DNA of 64,000 nt from Halomonas sp. HL-93 (GCF_900086985.1 NZ_LT593974.1:868001-932000), one strand, 5' to 3'. Counted from the first letter of the stretch, positions 32,639 through 42,167 are shown. Made by a program: numbers and translations. Notes: generated by a model not told the origin, from the letters alone.

Positions 32639-33574
32639 TCAGTACCCCGCCTCGGGGTCGATGGTCGTCACGGAATCCCCTGCTTCAAAGGCATGCACGT
32701 AAGCAATGACTTGGTCGATGGCGGCGCCGAGTGGCGTGGGGGCTGCCATATGCGGCGTGATAATAACTTTGGGGTGCTGCCACAACGGATGATCACCGGG
32801 TAGCGGCTCTTCTTCGAAGACGTCAAGCAATGCACCGCGGATATGGCTCAATTGGTTGCCTTTACCTAGCGCTTCTAGCAGTGCCTGCTCATCAATTAAG
32901 CTTCCCCGGCCAGGGTTAATAACGCTGGCACCCGGCGGTAATTGGGCAAGTCGTTCGGCGTTTAAAATATGCTGGGTTTCTGAAGTATCGGGCAGAATCG
33001 TCACGATCGTTTGCACTTGGCCAAGTAACTCGCTAAGCCCGTCATCACCATGGTAACACTGCACACCAGCGATATGTTTAGGCGAACGGCTCCAGCCGAG
33101 GACCGGGAATCCTGCCTGGTTAAGTGCATTGGCCACATAGCGGCCAATCGAACCCAAACCGAGTATCCCCACCGGCCACTGGGATTTTTCGACCACCGCC
33201 TGGGGTTGCCAAGTGGCGCTTTGCTGCTGTTGCGCATAGCGGTCCATGCTGCGGTAAAAATGCAGTACCCCGTACAGCACATAATCCGCCATTAGCTCGC
33301 CCATCCCTGCATCGCGCAGCTTTACGATGGGCACGTCAGTTGGCAGGCCAGGGGTTTTAAGCAGGTAGTCGACCCCCGCACCGAGGTTGATAATGCCTTT
33401 TAGCTGAGTTTGTTCCTTGATCAAGTGCGCAGGGGCTTTCCAGACGGCGAGGTAATCGGCGTTCTGTCGCTCCTCGGCTGGCGCGCTACTGGTCAGCACC
33501 TGGGCCTCGGGGAAGGCATCAGCCAACGCCTTTTGCCACTGCTCGGCTTCATCAATATGCACAACAATCTTCAT
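32639..33574 (-). CDS. ghrA: Glyoxylate/hydroxypyruvate reductase A
   Basis: The 311-residue protein matches the GhrA branch of D-2-hydroxyacid dehydrogenases in length. It has the substrate loop LGAGVDYLL near residue 71, the Rossmann GLGSIG motif near 141, and the catalytic Arg (NPGRGS), Glu (FEEEP) and His (TPHMAA). It reduces glyoxylate to glycolate and hydroxypyruvate to glycerate with NADPH. Glycolate and glyoxylate are also linked to haloacetate breakdown, and a fluoroacetate-dehalogenase-like gene lies 10 kb away, but no direct tie is visible. Transcribed alone, divergent from doeA over 253 bases that show no other gene. Confidence 0.88.
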   Translation of the reverse strand: MKIVVHIDEAEQWQKALADAFPEAQVLTSSAPAEERQNADYLAVWKAPAHLIKEQTQLKGIINLGAGVDYLLKTPGLPTDVPIVKLRDAGMGELMADYVLYGVLHFYRSMDRYAQQQQSATWQPQAVVEKSQWPVGILGLGSIGRYVANALNQAGFPVLGWSRSPKHIAGVQCYHGDDGLSELLGQVQTIVTILPDTSETQHILNAERLAQLPPGASVINPGRGSLIDEQALLEALGKGNQLSHIRGALLDVFEEEPLPGDHPLWQHPKVIITPHMAAPTPLGAAIDQVIAYVHAFEAGDSVTTIDPEAGY

Positions 33575-33827
33575 GACGGCTTCTCTCGCTAGCGGATCTT
33601 TCTCTCAGGCTATCATGATAAGCGATGAACGCCGTGGTCGACTTGCTTAGTGCAAATTATGCTGCCGTATGCACATTTTGTCATAAAGGCTTTGACCGGC
33701 AACCAAGGGTGAGTGCTAGTATCGGCTCAAGACGACATTGGCGGGCCTACTGTGGCGGTGGCCAGGTCGATCCTGCGGCCCAGCGCCGCTTAATGATAAA
33801 AGCAGCGCTGGTTCTTAGTGATCTTTA

Positions 33828-35042
33828 ATGGCGAATTGCCCGATGACTCAGGTTTCCCTGCCCTTCACCCGTGAAGAGTATGCTAACCGCCTCTGGAAGG
33901 TGCGTGCTGAAATGGCCGGTCGGGGCATTGACGTATTGATCGTCAGTGATCCCTCAAATATGGCGTGGCTTACCGGTTACGACGGTTGGTCGTTTTATGT
34001 GCACCAGTGCGTTTTGGTGGGCTTAGAGGGTGAGCCGGTGTGGTTTGGCCGCCGTATGGACGCCAATGGCGCGCTGCGCACCTGCTGGATCGACCCTGAT
34101 AACATCACCTACTATCCGGATTATTATGTGCAGAATCCGGACATGCACCCGATGGAGTATCTGGCCCAGTCGATCATGCCCGACCGCGGCTGGCATACAG
34201 GCGTTGTCGGCATGGAAATGGATAACTATTATTTTTCCGCCAAAGCCTACCAGAGTCTGCTGCACGAGCTGCCCCATGCGCGTTTTATGGATGCCAACGC
34301 TCTGGTGAACTGGTGCCGGTCGATTAAATCACCGCAAGAAATCAGCTATATGCGCACGGCCGCCAAAATTGTGGAAGGCATGCATACACGTATTCTGGAA
34401 GTCATTGAGCCCGGCCTACCCAAAAGCAAGCTGGTGTCAGAGATATACCGCGTGGGCATTGAAGGCTTTGTCGATGAAAACGGCAAAGTGTTTGGGGGGG
34501 ATTACCCTGCCATTGTGCCCATGTTGCCCACCGGCAAAGACGCCGCTGCGCCGCACTTAACCTGGGACGATACCCCGTTTCGTGAAGGCGAAGGCACGTT
34601 TTTTGAGATTGCCGGGGTATTTAAGCGCTATCACGCGCCAATGTCGCGTACGGTATTTCTGGGTAAGCCGCCAATGGATTTTATCCGTGCAGAGTCGGCG
34701 CTGCTCGAAGGCATTGATAACGGGTTGGCGGTGGCCAAGCCGGGCAACCGCACGGCGGATATTGCCATGGCGCTGGGTGCTGCCATGGATAAATATGGTT
34801 TTGACCGTGGTGGCGCCCGTTGTGGCTATTCGATCGGGCTTTCCTATCCCCCCGATTGGGGTGAGCGCACCATGAGCCTGCGCCCCTCGGATGACACCGT
34901 TCTGCGGCCCGGCATGACATTTCATTTTATGCCCGGCTTATGGGTGGAGGACTGGGGCCTGGAAATTACCGAAAGCATCTTAATCACCGAGAGCGGCTGC
35001 GAAACGCTGGCCAACTTTCCACGCCAGCTGTTTGTTAAGTAA
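33828..35042 (+). CDS. doeA: Ectoine hydrolase (M24/creatinase-like)
   Basis: A 404-residue protein of the creatinase/prolidase fold that matches DoeA of Halomonas elongata in length and context. It opens the ectoine ring to N-alpha-acetyl-2,4-diaminobutyrate. The metal ligands of true M24 peptidases are not kept: the usual Asp sites read FEIAG and PMSRT, and the His site reads GYSIGLSYPPDW, as in metal-free creatinases. A second ATG at 33843 could be the start, since neither has a strong ribosome site. doeB follows after 12 bases and doeX overlaps doeB, forming the doeABX transcript. Confidence 0.93.
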   Translation: MANCPMTQVSLPFTREEYANRLWKVRAEMAGRGIDVLIVSDPSNMAWLTGYDGWSFYVHQCVLVGLEGEPVWFGRRMDANGALRTCWIDPDNITYYPDYYVQNPDMHPMEYLAQSIMPDRGWHTGVVGMEMDNYYFSAKAYQSLLHELPHARFMDANALVNWCRSIKSPQEISYMRTAAKIVEGMHTRILEVIEPGLPKSKLVSEIYRVGIEGFVDENGKVFGGDYPAIVPMLPTGKDAAAPHLTWDDTPFREGEGTFFEIAGVFKRYHAPMSRTVFLGKPPMDFIRAESALLEGIDNGLAVAKPGNRTADIAMALGAAMDKYGFDRGGARCGYSIGLSYPPDWGERTMSLRPSDDTVLRPGMTFHFMPGLWVEDWGLEITESILITESGCETLANFPRQLFVK

Positions 35043-35054
35043 AAGGAAGACACC

Positions 35055-36086
35055 ATGACGATTCCCTCCAGCCAACAAAGGCCCAGTCCGATTTCGGCCA
35101 CCGTGGACTTAGACGCTGATGGCGTGCAGCACGGCTTTTTAAAGTTACCTATCTCCACTGATGAATCCGCCTGGGGTGCGGTGATGATCCCGGTCACCGT
35201 GGTCAAAAACGGTGAAGGCCCCACGGCACTGCTCACGGGTGGCAACCATGGCGACGAGTACGAGGGCATTACCTCACTGTTGAAGCTATCTTCGACGCTT
35301 AAAGCGCAAGACGTCACAGGACGGGTGATTATTGTGCCCTGTATGAATACGCCAGCGGTGATGGCCGGTAAACGCACCTCGCCATTGGATAAAGGCAACC
35401 TCAATCGGAGCTTCCCCGGCGACCCTAACGGCAGCGTTACCTCGCAAATTGCCGACTACTTTACCCGCGTGTTGGTGCCGATGAGCGATGTGGTGCTCGA
35501 CCTGCACTCCGGTGGCCGCACGTTGGATATTCTGCCGTTTGGTGCGTCCCACGTGCTGGATGACAAAGCCCAGCAGCAAGCCGCTTTGGAAGGCGCGAAA
35601 GCCTTTGGCGCCCCCTACGCCATGGTGATGTTTGAATTGGATGCCGAAAAACTCTTCGATACCGCCTGCGAACGGCAGGGTAAGGTGTTTGTGGCCACTG
35701 AGCTTGGCGGAGGTGGCACCTCCACGCCCCAAAGCATCGCCATCACAGAGCGAGGCGTGCGCAACTTTTTAGTCCATTACGGCCTAGTGGAAGGCGAGGT
35801 GGAAATGCCCGCAGGCGGTCAGGTATACCTCGATATGCCCGACGCCAGCTGTTACGTACAGAGCCAGCATTCTGGCGTGCTCGAACTGCTGGTGGCGCTG
35901 GGTGACGAAGTCAAGAAAGGCCAGACCATTGCCTATGTATACGACATGACCCGCAGCGGTACGGCGCCTGTGGCCTATAAAGCGGAGCGAGATGGCGTCT
36001 TGATGGCTCGCCGCGCGCCCTCGTTAATCAATATGGGGGACACCCTGGCGGTGGTTGCCGATGTTGTTGAACGCCTGGAGGCGTGA
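35055..36086 (+). CDS. doeB: N-alpha-acetyl-L-2,4-diaminobutyric acid deacetylase
   Basis: The 343-residue enzyme is of the succinylglutamate desuccinylase/aspartoacylase family. The zinc site is clear: His65 and Glu68 in GGNHGDEYEG and His151 in DLHSGG. It removes the acetyl group from the DoeA product to give L-2,4-diaminobutyrate, which DoeD then transaminates. AAAAGGAAG lies before the ATG. The C-terminal part (about 250-343) is a beta-rich domain ending in a lipoyl-like segment (GDEVKKGQTIAYVYD), common to this subfamily. Its stop overlaps the region of the doeX start. Confidence 0.93.
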   Translation: MTIPSSQQRPSPISATVDLDADGVQHGFLKLPISTDESAWGAVMIPVTVVKNGEGPTALLTGGNHGDEYEGITSLLKLSSTLKAQDVTGRVIIVPCMNTPAVMAGKRTSPLDKGNLNRSFPGDPNGSVTSQIADYFTRVLVPMSDVVLDLHSGGRTLDILPFGASHVLDDKAQQQAALEGAKAFGAPYAMVMFELDAEKLFDTACERQGKVFVATELGGGGTSTPQSIAITERGVRNFLVHYGLVEGEVEMPAGGQVYLDMPDASCYVQSQHSGVLELLVALGDEVKKGQTIAYVYDMTRSGTAPVAYKAERDGVLMARRAPSLINMGDTLAVVADVVERLEA

Positions 36087-36094
36087 CATTTGGC

Positions 36095-36571
36095 ATGATG
36101 AAACTTGACCGTTATGACCTGAAAATCCTCGACATTCTCTCCCGCGATGGGCGGATCACCAAGTCGAAACTGGCTGAGGCAATTAACCTCTCGGTCAGCC
36201 CTTGCTGGGAGCGGGTAAAACGGCTGGAAAAAGCCGGGGTCATCCAGGGTTACAGTGCACGCATCGACGCCGAGGTGCTGGTGCCACGCAACCCCGTCTG
36301 GGTGCAGATTGAGCTTAAACAGCACAACGCCTACAGCTTCACCCGCTTTGAAGCGCTGGTCATGCAAACCCCAGAAGTTACTGAGTGTGTTGCGGTAGGC
36401 GGCGGTGTGGATTACCTGGTGAAGTTCGAAACCCGCACCATCGATAGCTACCAGCGACTGATGGATAAATGGCTGGTCTCTGATGCGGGTATCGAACGCT
36501 ACTTTACCTATATTGTCACCAAAACCGTTAAGCGTGTGTCCATTGGCATTGATACTGACGATTTTGCGTAA
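36095..36571 (+). CDS. doeX: Lrp/AsnC family regulator of ectoine degradation
   Basis: About 158 residues with an N-terminal HTH (SKLAEAINLSVSPCWERVKRLE) and a C-terminal RAM/AsnC effector domain. In H. elongata DoeX binds near the doe promoter and responds to diaminobutyrate derivatives. The start is ambiguous: a GTG at 36083 overlaps the doeB stop (GTGA), and ATGs lie at 36095 and 36098; I prefer 36095 since the homologous part begins there. The gene ends the doeABX transcript and is convergent with the six-gene operon, 19 bases apart. Confidence 0.9.
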   Translation: MMKLDRYDLKILDILSRDGRITKSKLAEAINLSVSPCWERVKRLEKAGVIQGYSARIDAEVLVPRNPVWVQIELKQHNAYSFTRFEALVMQTPEVTECVAVGGGVDYLVKFETRTIDSYQRLMDKWLVSDAGIERYFTYIVTKTVKRVSIGIDTDDFA

Positions 36572-36590
36572 ATTTAGCGATTGATCTTGC

Positions 36591-37241
36591 CTAACGTTTT
36601 TTTGTCTTCCAGGTATCAAGCCATGCTTGAAAGCGGTTACGTTTCCTGGAAAAGGCATCGCCTGCGGCATTTAAATTATCGCCAACCTCTTCAAAAACGG
36701 GCGATAGACGTTCGCGACGAAAGCGTCGCCAGCGGTAATAACCGTACCCTGAGGCGGTCCCAAGTGTAATCAGAAATAATGTTGTGAACCAGTTGAAGGG
36801 CTTTTCCTCAGGTCCGTCGACGGGCGTAATTGAAATGGCGTTGGGGAAAATGGAAAAGAAGATACTCCTCCAACCAAAATACTTGATGGCGACCCACTGA
36901 GGGTCTGCTTTTGTGGAGACCAGGTCGCTGGCCTCGGTATAAAGATTGGCGGTATCGAATTTGAAATAGGGGGGCCAGCCCCAGCCGGTATCCTCATTGC
37001 GATAAACAATGGTGCGACCATTGCCACGGATACCCTGGATGAATTGCACGTCACGGTTCATCAATCGCTTCGATTGGGCGGTTGGGTCAGACCAGAAGAT
37101 ACGTGTCCAGTCATCCAGATCGATACGTTCCTCGTGAGTATTAACAATACGCACGACATCGTACTTGGGTAAGCTGTAGTGTAAAAACGCCCCGAACAGC
37201 GTCCAGAAAAAAATCAATAAAAACCATTTCACATAGACCAT
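36591..37241 (-). CDS. DUF1523 family membrane protein, last gene of the six-gene operon
   Basis: The 216-residue product starts best at the ATG at 37241. A helix at residues 5-24 anchors it, a soluble domain follows (about 25-150, probably periplasmic), and a second helix lies at 151-169 with a basic cytoplasmic tail. The segment KYFGWRSIFFSIFPNAISI (119-137) is what I remember as typical of DUF1523. The function of that family is unknown. The gene lies 10 bases after the 88-residue membrane protein gene, downstream of the AAA+ ATPase, so it may be the membrane partner of a cytosolic machine. An upstream start at 37292 would overlap its neighbour. Confidence 0.72.
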   Translation of the reverse strand: MVYVKWFLLIFFWTLFGAFLHYSLPKYDVVRIVNTHEERIDLDDWTRIFWSDPTAQSKRLMNRDVQFIQGIRGNGRTIVYRNEDTGWGWPPYFKFDTANLYTEASDLVSTKADPQWVAIKYFGWRSIFFSIFPNAISITPVDGPEEKPFNWFTTLFLITLGTASGYGYYRWRRFRRERLSPVFEEVGDNLNAAGDAFSRKRNRFQAWLDTWKTKKR

Positions 37242-37251
37242 TGGGGTCGCC

Positions 37252-37518
37252 TCACATGTAATTGGTGACGTAGAGGATAAGCAAGACGGCACTCGGCGGC
37301 GTAACGTAGACCAAGTGAATCAACTTGCGCCGCAGTGAGCGGTCATATTGCTGCAAACCTTGTCGTATAAAAGCGTTTCGGCTAAGCAGCGGAGCTTCAC
37401 GCTTCCAGCGCTTTTGTAACGCCAAGCGTTGACTGCAACGCATATAGGCTGCGAGCGCGTTGTATAGAATGAAAAGCGTCACAACGAACGTCAGAACGAG
37501 TCGCATGAAGGGAAGCAA
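37252..37518 (-). CDS. Small two-helix membrane protein
   Basis: I start at the TTG at 37518 since GGAGGAG lies 6 bases upstream; the ATG at 37506 would be too far from it. The 88-residue product has a membrane helix at about residues 5-23 and another near the C-terminus (about 68-85), separated by a strongly basic stretch with many Arg and Lys. No family recognised. It lies between the 422-residue protein gene (58 bases) and the DUF1523 gene (10 bases), so it belongs to the same transcript and probably sits with DUF1523 in the membrane. Confidence 0.6.
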   Translation of the reverse strand: MLPFMRLVLTFVVTLFILYNALAAYMRCSQRLALQKRWKREAPLLSRNAFIRQGLQQYDRSLRRKLIHLVYVTPPSAVLLILYVTNYM

Positions 37519-37576
37519 TGGGGGCTCCTCCGCTGAGCTTTTGGGTGGTGTTATTGGCTGCCAATCACACAACGGC

Positions 37577-38845
37577 TCACACCGATTCTGCGCCGAACAG
37601 GTAAGCGCGTGCGCCTGCTTTATCAGTCGCATACTCGCGTGAAAGAAAGTCACTGCAGTAGGCTTTTTTCGCCTCTGGCCACGTACGGTATCGGCGATAG
37701 AATTCGTTTTTATGGCAGATAAATAACTGGCGGGTATCGAGAGGCGATAGCTCCGCCAATAGCATATTGACTAGATCTCGGTTAGCCGTATTTGTGGCAC
37801 GCAGCAGGTAGAAATAGCTGGGATGCTCCATCTCGATTCTGGGTTTGGCGCCGCGTGTCTCTGCCCATCGCAGCATGGCCGCTAGTCCGTCGTACTCATC
37901 GGGCAGTTCGTTTGCATACCGTGAGGCGCGACGTCGCATGTCGCTATAGGAGAGGCCGGTTACGTCCACCCCTTTATCCGTCAAGGTATCAGCCAGTATG
38001 AACGTCGTTTTCTGACGAAGAATATCGACTTCTTGATCGCTCCGCCCTTTGATAATCGGTTCGGCGAGTTTATTTTCTTGTAAAAACAGGCCTATCTTTT
38101 TACGTTCATCTAGGCTGAGTGTCTGTTTGACAGGGAACTTTCCTAGCGGCTTTTCGTTGCTGGCGATCAATGCCGAGCTGCCTATATCCTGAAAGAGGTA
38201 GAGGCCACCAAAATGCGACGTCCAGAAGTTCTTTTGCTCAAATACCTCATGTGCCAGGCGTACTGGATTGCGCGAAATATCGCCGGTGCGTTTGACGGTC
38301 TCGACCATGTCATCGATTAAATGACTATCAAACCAGCTATCTTCTTCCTCCATGAAGCGCTCGATAAGCGTCTCTAAGCGTGCCGCTTCTGCGATGGTCC
38401 CCGTAGTCGTGTCGGCTTCGACAATAATGCGGCGAATATCAAACAGCTGCTCAGGCACATCGACGCCCAATACCGAGTTTTCCAGCTCTCCCGCCACAGC
38501 ATCGGTGGCCGTGAGAGCAAAAAGTTGCTGTTCATTGGCATCAATAAACCGCCGCAAGATGTCCCGGTTAGTGGAAAATTGGGCGTTTAGCAAAGGGCAA
38601 TACTTTTGTTCAACCGTGAGAAGAATGAACTGTCGATTAACGCCGCCATGGTTCAAGTAGTAGTGATCCTCAAGCTCATCACCAATCTCCGGTGAGTAGC
38701 CGGAGATGTCGATATGAAACTCGCGCAGGGAGGTGGATTTCCCCGTTAGGTGCAGCAACGCACGGCCATAGCGCTCGACCAGTGCCTGAGAGCCGACATG
38801 AAAGAGGTTGCCAAACATCAGCCCCTTTTCAATCAAGCGTTTCAT
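37577..38845 (-). CDS. Conserved protein of unknown function (possibly DUF6638) coupled to an AAA+ ATPase
   Basis: A soluble 422-residue protein without signal peptide or membrane helix. Its ATG overlaps the stop of the AAA+ ATPase gene by four bases (ATGA), which indicates tight co-translation and a likely physical complex. Visible traits: a mixed alpha/beta N-terminal part (about 1-120) and a C-terminal helical part with many acidic and Arg residues. I remember a domain-of-unknown-function family (DUF6638) of this length that occurs next to AAA ATPases, but I cannot confirm the match. No catalytic motif is evident. Confidence 0.6.
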   Translation of the reverse strand: MKRLIEKGLMFGNLFHVGSQALVERYGRALLHLTGKSTSLREFHIDISGYSPEIGDELEDHYYLNHGGVNRQFILLTVEQKYCPLLNAQFSTNRDILRRFIDANEQQLFALTATDAVAGELENSVLGVDVPEQLFDIRRIIVEADTTTGTIAEAARLETLIERFMEEEDSWFDSHLIDDMVETVKRTGDISRNPVRLAHEVFEQKNFWTSHFGGLYLFQDIGSSALIASNEKPLGKFPVKQTLSLDERKKIGLFLQENKLAEPIIKGRSDQEVDILRQKTTFILADTLTDKGVDVTGLSYSDMRRRASRYANELPDEYDGLAAMLRWAETRGAKPRIEMEHPSYFYLLRATNTANRDLVNMLLAELSPLDTRQLFICHKNEFYRRYRTWPEAKKAYCSDFLSREYATDKAGARAYLFGAESV

Positions 38846-40851
38846 GTTTTCTGCCCCTCCAGGTAACGCTTACGCGCGGCTTCCTGAAGGCCTAAATCGC
38901 GAACCATGCTTTCGATGGCGGCGGCATCGGATTTACCCGCATAGCGGAACTCACTGTCGGCGTAGCGGTTAATCTCCTGTAGCACCATATCTGTGGTGAT
39001 GGGCACTTTCAGTTCGTCAATCATGTTGGATTTAGTAACGTAATCCTTAAACAGAAATAGCTCTGGGTTTTCCATCCACTCATCTGGTAGCTCGAAGTCC
39101 ATCGAGCGCACCTTGACTGCATCGGTGATGTTTTTAATAGCACGCCCGGTGAACCGTTCGTCGGCCTGCTGAATTGCTTTCAAGTAAGTGCCGAGCTTGG
39201 CGACGGTATCAAGTTCACCTATTTGAGAGTGGACGCGATCAAACACCGCCAGTAAGGTCTCCTCCTGGGGACGGCTATGTGATTGAAAAGATTGAGCTAC
39301 CGCCTTCTGGATTTCCTGAGCGGCGTAAAGGTCATGCTCGCCCAAAGGAATCTGGTGGTTTTTACCTAGCAGCAGGTGGAGAACGTCAATGTAATCTTCT
39401 CGTGTTTGCGGCCCATCGACCAAAAAACGTGCGCCCGAACGCTGCCGCAAGGCATCATCGACGTTTTCGGGATAGTTGGAGAACATACCGAAAGTACAGT
39501 TGCCGCGGACAACCGTATTGGCACCCGCGAAGGCATCCATCAGCACGGCGGTAACCTCCTGCTGCCCCGCCGAAGACTGGCGGTCCCCCCGCTTGCCTGC
39601 AATCTGATCGATATCATCAACGGTGCCGAAGCCGATAACGCCTGGGTCCATCAGGTTGCTGATAAACGCTTTGGCGTTTTGACCAGACTTGCCCTGGTAG
39701 CTATCTATGTTGTCGATGCCGAAGTTCTGATAACGAAATGGATAGCCGGCCACTTGGCAGTAGTCGTGCAGGAGGCCCGCCATCATTTGAATCAAGGTGG
39801 TTTTACCCGTTCCTGGCTTGCCGTCGCCCATAAACGTGAAGATGAAACCGCCCATTTCCGCGAAAGGATTTAAGCGTCGCTCGAAATCGTAAGCCATCAG
39901 CATTTTGGCGAGCCGCAGAGACTGATACTTGGCTATGTGGTTGCCCACTACCTCATGCGGTTTTTTGAAGGCCATGGTCAGCGTTGGGGACTTTGCTTTG
40001 GTGGCCGGCTCGAATCCCCGCAGTGTCAGATCGTCAGCCTCTATGCGCCAAACGGCGTCGCTAAAGGGTGAAAGCCTTGGAGCGCTTTGCGCGCGCAGCG
40101 CGACTTTTTCCATGCATTGTTCGGCGAAGGCGCTAAGCGTTGCTGTTAATTGGCTCTCATTGCTGGCATGGCACGCAAGCTTTTGGTCGATTTCCCATAG
40201 CACGCCATTCAGAGCAAGCGACGCATTATCGGTCAATAGCTCGGCTACCTCGCCAATTTCGACGGTGGCGTCGCTAGTATGAGGCGCTATCAGGAAAGCG
40301 GTAGCATTGGCAAAGACATGCACGACGGTGAGCGCTTCACCTGCCAGTAGCTGGGTGAATTCAGCTTTGCGCTCCGTATTCAACGTACCTGCTAAATTAG
40401 CCCGTTTCAGCTCGGCAAGCCCGGATGAGGTTGCATAAACTTCGCCAACCGCCAATGCAATGGCCAATGCCCGTCGGAGTTGGTGAAGCGCTGTGGCTTG
40501 GAGTGGCGAGACAAGCGGGTCGTCTGTTTCAAACGCTTCAATACGGGCGCGCAAATGGACGCCTTCAGGTCGAGCGGTTGAACGGGTCACCAAACCCGGA
40601 GTGGTAGAGCGTAAACGGCGTGTCTGACTGATGCCGGGTGAGCGCTCTGGCGCGGTTGGTTGTCCTGAAGCTTCAGGTTTGGCTAGCCGTGGCGTATGGT
40701 CAATGCCTTCCAGCATGGCGGTGGCAGTGCCGTAATGCTTGCGAATATCCTCTTCGCGCAGTTCCATCTGGTCGCTAGTAAAACTCATGACATCCTCGTA
40801 TGTAGGGCTATCCAGCCCCAATGACATTGCTCCGCTACCTTTGGTGCTCAT
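38842..40851 (-). CDS. AAA+ ATPase, core of the six-gene operon
   Basis: The 669-residue protein has a disordered, Pro/Arg-rich segment (about 50-100), a helical region (about 110-260) and an AAA+ module (about 330-520). Walker A is GKPGTGKT (344-351); a Walker B-like strand ends in VDDID (411-415); a sensor-1 Asn is at 458 (MFSNYPE); Arg469 and Arg471 in ALRQRSGARF are arginine-finger candidates. A helical C-terminal part follows. This suits an oligomeric remodelling ATPase or MoxR-like chaperone, not a helicase or protease, since no such domain is present. The first ATG has a poor ribosome site; an ATG at codon 9 is an alternative. It is coupled to the 422-residue protein. Confidence 0.8.
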   Translation of the reverse strand: MSTKGSGAMSLGLDSPTYEDVMSFTSDQMELREEDIRKHYGTATAMLEGIDHTPRLAKPEASGQPTAPERSPGISQTRRLRSTTPGLVTRSTARPEGVHLRARIEAFETDDPLVSPLQATALHQLRRALAIALAVGEVYATSSGLAELKRANLAGTLNTERKAEFTQLLAGEALTVVHVFANATAFLIAPHTSDATVEIGEVAELLTDNASLALNGVLWEIDQKLACHASNESQLTATLSAFAEQCMEKVALRAQSAPRLSPFSDAVWRIEADDLTLRGFEPATKAKSPTLTMAFKKPHEVVGNHIAKYQSLRLAKMLMAYDFERRLNPFAEMGGFIFTFMGDGKPGTGKTTLIQMMAGLLHDYCQVAGYPFRYQNFGIDNIDSYQGKSGQNAKAFISNLMDPGVIGFGTVDDIDQIAGKRGDRQSSAGQQEVTAVLMDAFAGANTVVRGNCTFGMFSNYPENVDDALRQRSGARFLVDGPQTREDYIDVLHLLLGKNHQIPLGEHDLYAAQEIQKAVAQSFQSHSRPQEETLLAVFDRVHSQIGELDTVAKLGTYLKAIQQADERFTGRAIKNITDAVKVRSMDFELPDEWMENPELFLFKDYVTKSNMIDELKVPITTDMVLQEINRYADSEFRYAGKSDAAAIESMVRDLGLQEAARKRYLEGQKT

Positions 40852-40908
40852 TGATGCTGCTTAAGCGGTGAGCATTTATCAGGTAAATTTGGTGTACTGA
40901 ACTGGACC

Positions 40909-42030
40909 TTAGAAACTCAATACTTGGCCCTTGGGGCTGACCACAAATTTGCGCACATCCAAAAAGCCGGGGGGATCAAGTTCAGTAAGCACTTGAAAGG
41001 GGTGCTGTGGCAGTATGATGGCGCGTTGTGTGTGCGAGGCGCCGGTATCTGCCCCGCGGCTGCCAAAAGGATCCAGCGCGAAGACCTCTCGTTCCACTTT
41101 GCTGAACCATCCAGCGCGCTCTTCACGTACTTGTTCGCTGGTTAATTGCTCGCATGTCCAGGCGAGCGCCCAATCCTGACCCTCTTGGCTTGCTGCTTGC
41201 TCAAGCACTTGGCGTAGCGGACCCGACTGCTCGGTATAAGCCGATGAGTACATTGGGCCAATGTGGTAGCGAGACAGCTGTTTGGGGTGTAGGTCGCGAA
41301 AATCCTTATCGAAGCCTTGTGCAATGGTCAGTAGCTTCAACCCCACAAGTGATTGCGACATTAGGTGTGCCTGTACCTGTGGCCAGCGGCTCTGATCCTC
41401 AAGCAAAGGGGTTCTGCCACTATCTTCTAATTCTACCAAGTAGATGACGGGCAGGTTGATTTGAGAGTCGTAAACCGCCCAGTGGATCAGAAACTGGCGG
41501 CGTCCGGTCTCGCTCGTGCCCTGCTCGATGAGAGTTGGATCGTTTTGTGCCCAAAACAAGTCGCCTTTTATCAGCGCCTCGTAATATAAGCGTTGCGATA
41601 GCGCAAACTGTAGTTTGCTTGGTGTTTGTCGCTCAGTGAGGATGGTGTGAAGCATCTGCTTCTTTAAAGCCTTCGCGGAAGGTGAGTTGGCAAGATGCAG
41701 GGCTGCTTGATGAACGTCGTTGCTCATGGTTAACAGCTCTGAGGCTACAGGAAATCCACTATCCCGTTTGTCCATAGTTAAACTGCCCAGCAGAGGGCTT
41801 TGCTCGTTGCCGACGAGCAGGTATTTCATGCTCAATGCTTTAAAGGTATGGTTCAGTCGAACAAGATACTCTGTCAGGACCTTGGCACTGGATTTGGTAA
41901 GTTTGCCTTCTGAGTGCAGTGTGACTGCCGTTCTAGACAGATAATGGATAATATCTTCGAACTTACGAAAATAGCGGCGTGAGGCAAAGGGGTCTGCCAA
42001 GTCAGTATGGTCGCGGCTAAGCTCAGTCAT
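40909..42030 (-). CDS. Unknown 373-residue soluble protein of the six-gene operon
   Basis: No signal peptide, membrane helix or known motif was found. The N-terminal 150 residues look helical (SRYFRKFEDIIHYLSRTAVTL-like amphipathic pattern, split by short loops) and the rest looks mixed alpha/beta, with a segment IYLVELEDSGRTPLLEDQ near 200. AGGG lies 8 bases before the ATG. It lies 137 bases after the coiled-coil gene and 57 bases before the AAA+ ATPase gene, all on the minus strand. A substrate-adaptor or scaffold role beside the ATPase is possible; this is a guess from context. Confidence 0.55.
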   Translation of the reverse strand: MTELSRDHTDLADPFASRRYFRKFEDIIHYLSRTAVTLHSEGKLTKSSAKVLTEYLVRLNHTFKALSMKYLLVGNEQSPLLGSLTMDKRDSGFPVASELLTMSNDVHQAALHLANSPSAKALKKQMLHTILTERQTPSKLQFALSQRLYYEALIKGDLFWAQNDPTLIEQGTSETGRRQFLIHWAVYDSQINLPVIYLVELEDSGRTPLLEDQSRWPQVQAHLMSQSLVGLKLLTIAQGFDKDFRDLHPKQLSRYHIGPMYSSAYTEQSGPLRQVLEQAASQEGQDWALAWTCEQLTSEQVREERAGWFSKVEREVFALDPFGSRGADTGASHTQRAIILPQHPFQVLTELDPPGFLDVRKFVVSPKGQVLSF

Positions 42031-42167
42031 TGGGTGTCCCTGCCGAGAGCTGGGCTGCTCTCGATCGTCCTTTTATTGACCACGAGCGCCAATCAACACA
42101 GTGGATGAGTAAAGCATCTGATGTGTTAATTGATCGCTATTTAGCAACCGGAAAAGGGGTAGCGAGG

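Noticed and set aside
33625..33828. Possible 67-codon gene before doeA
   Set aside because: No ribosome site, no resemblance to a family, and it covers the region where the doeA promoter must lie.
35975..36670. Open frame of 231 codons on the minus strand
   Set aside because: Covers the ends of doeB and doeX in antisense; no motif, and it crosses the start of a convergent gene.
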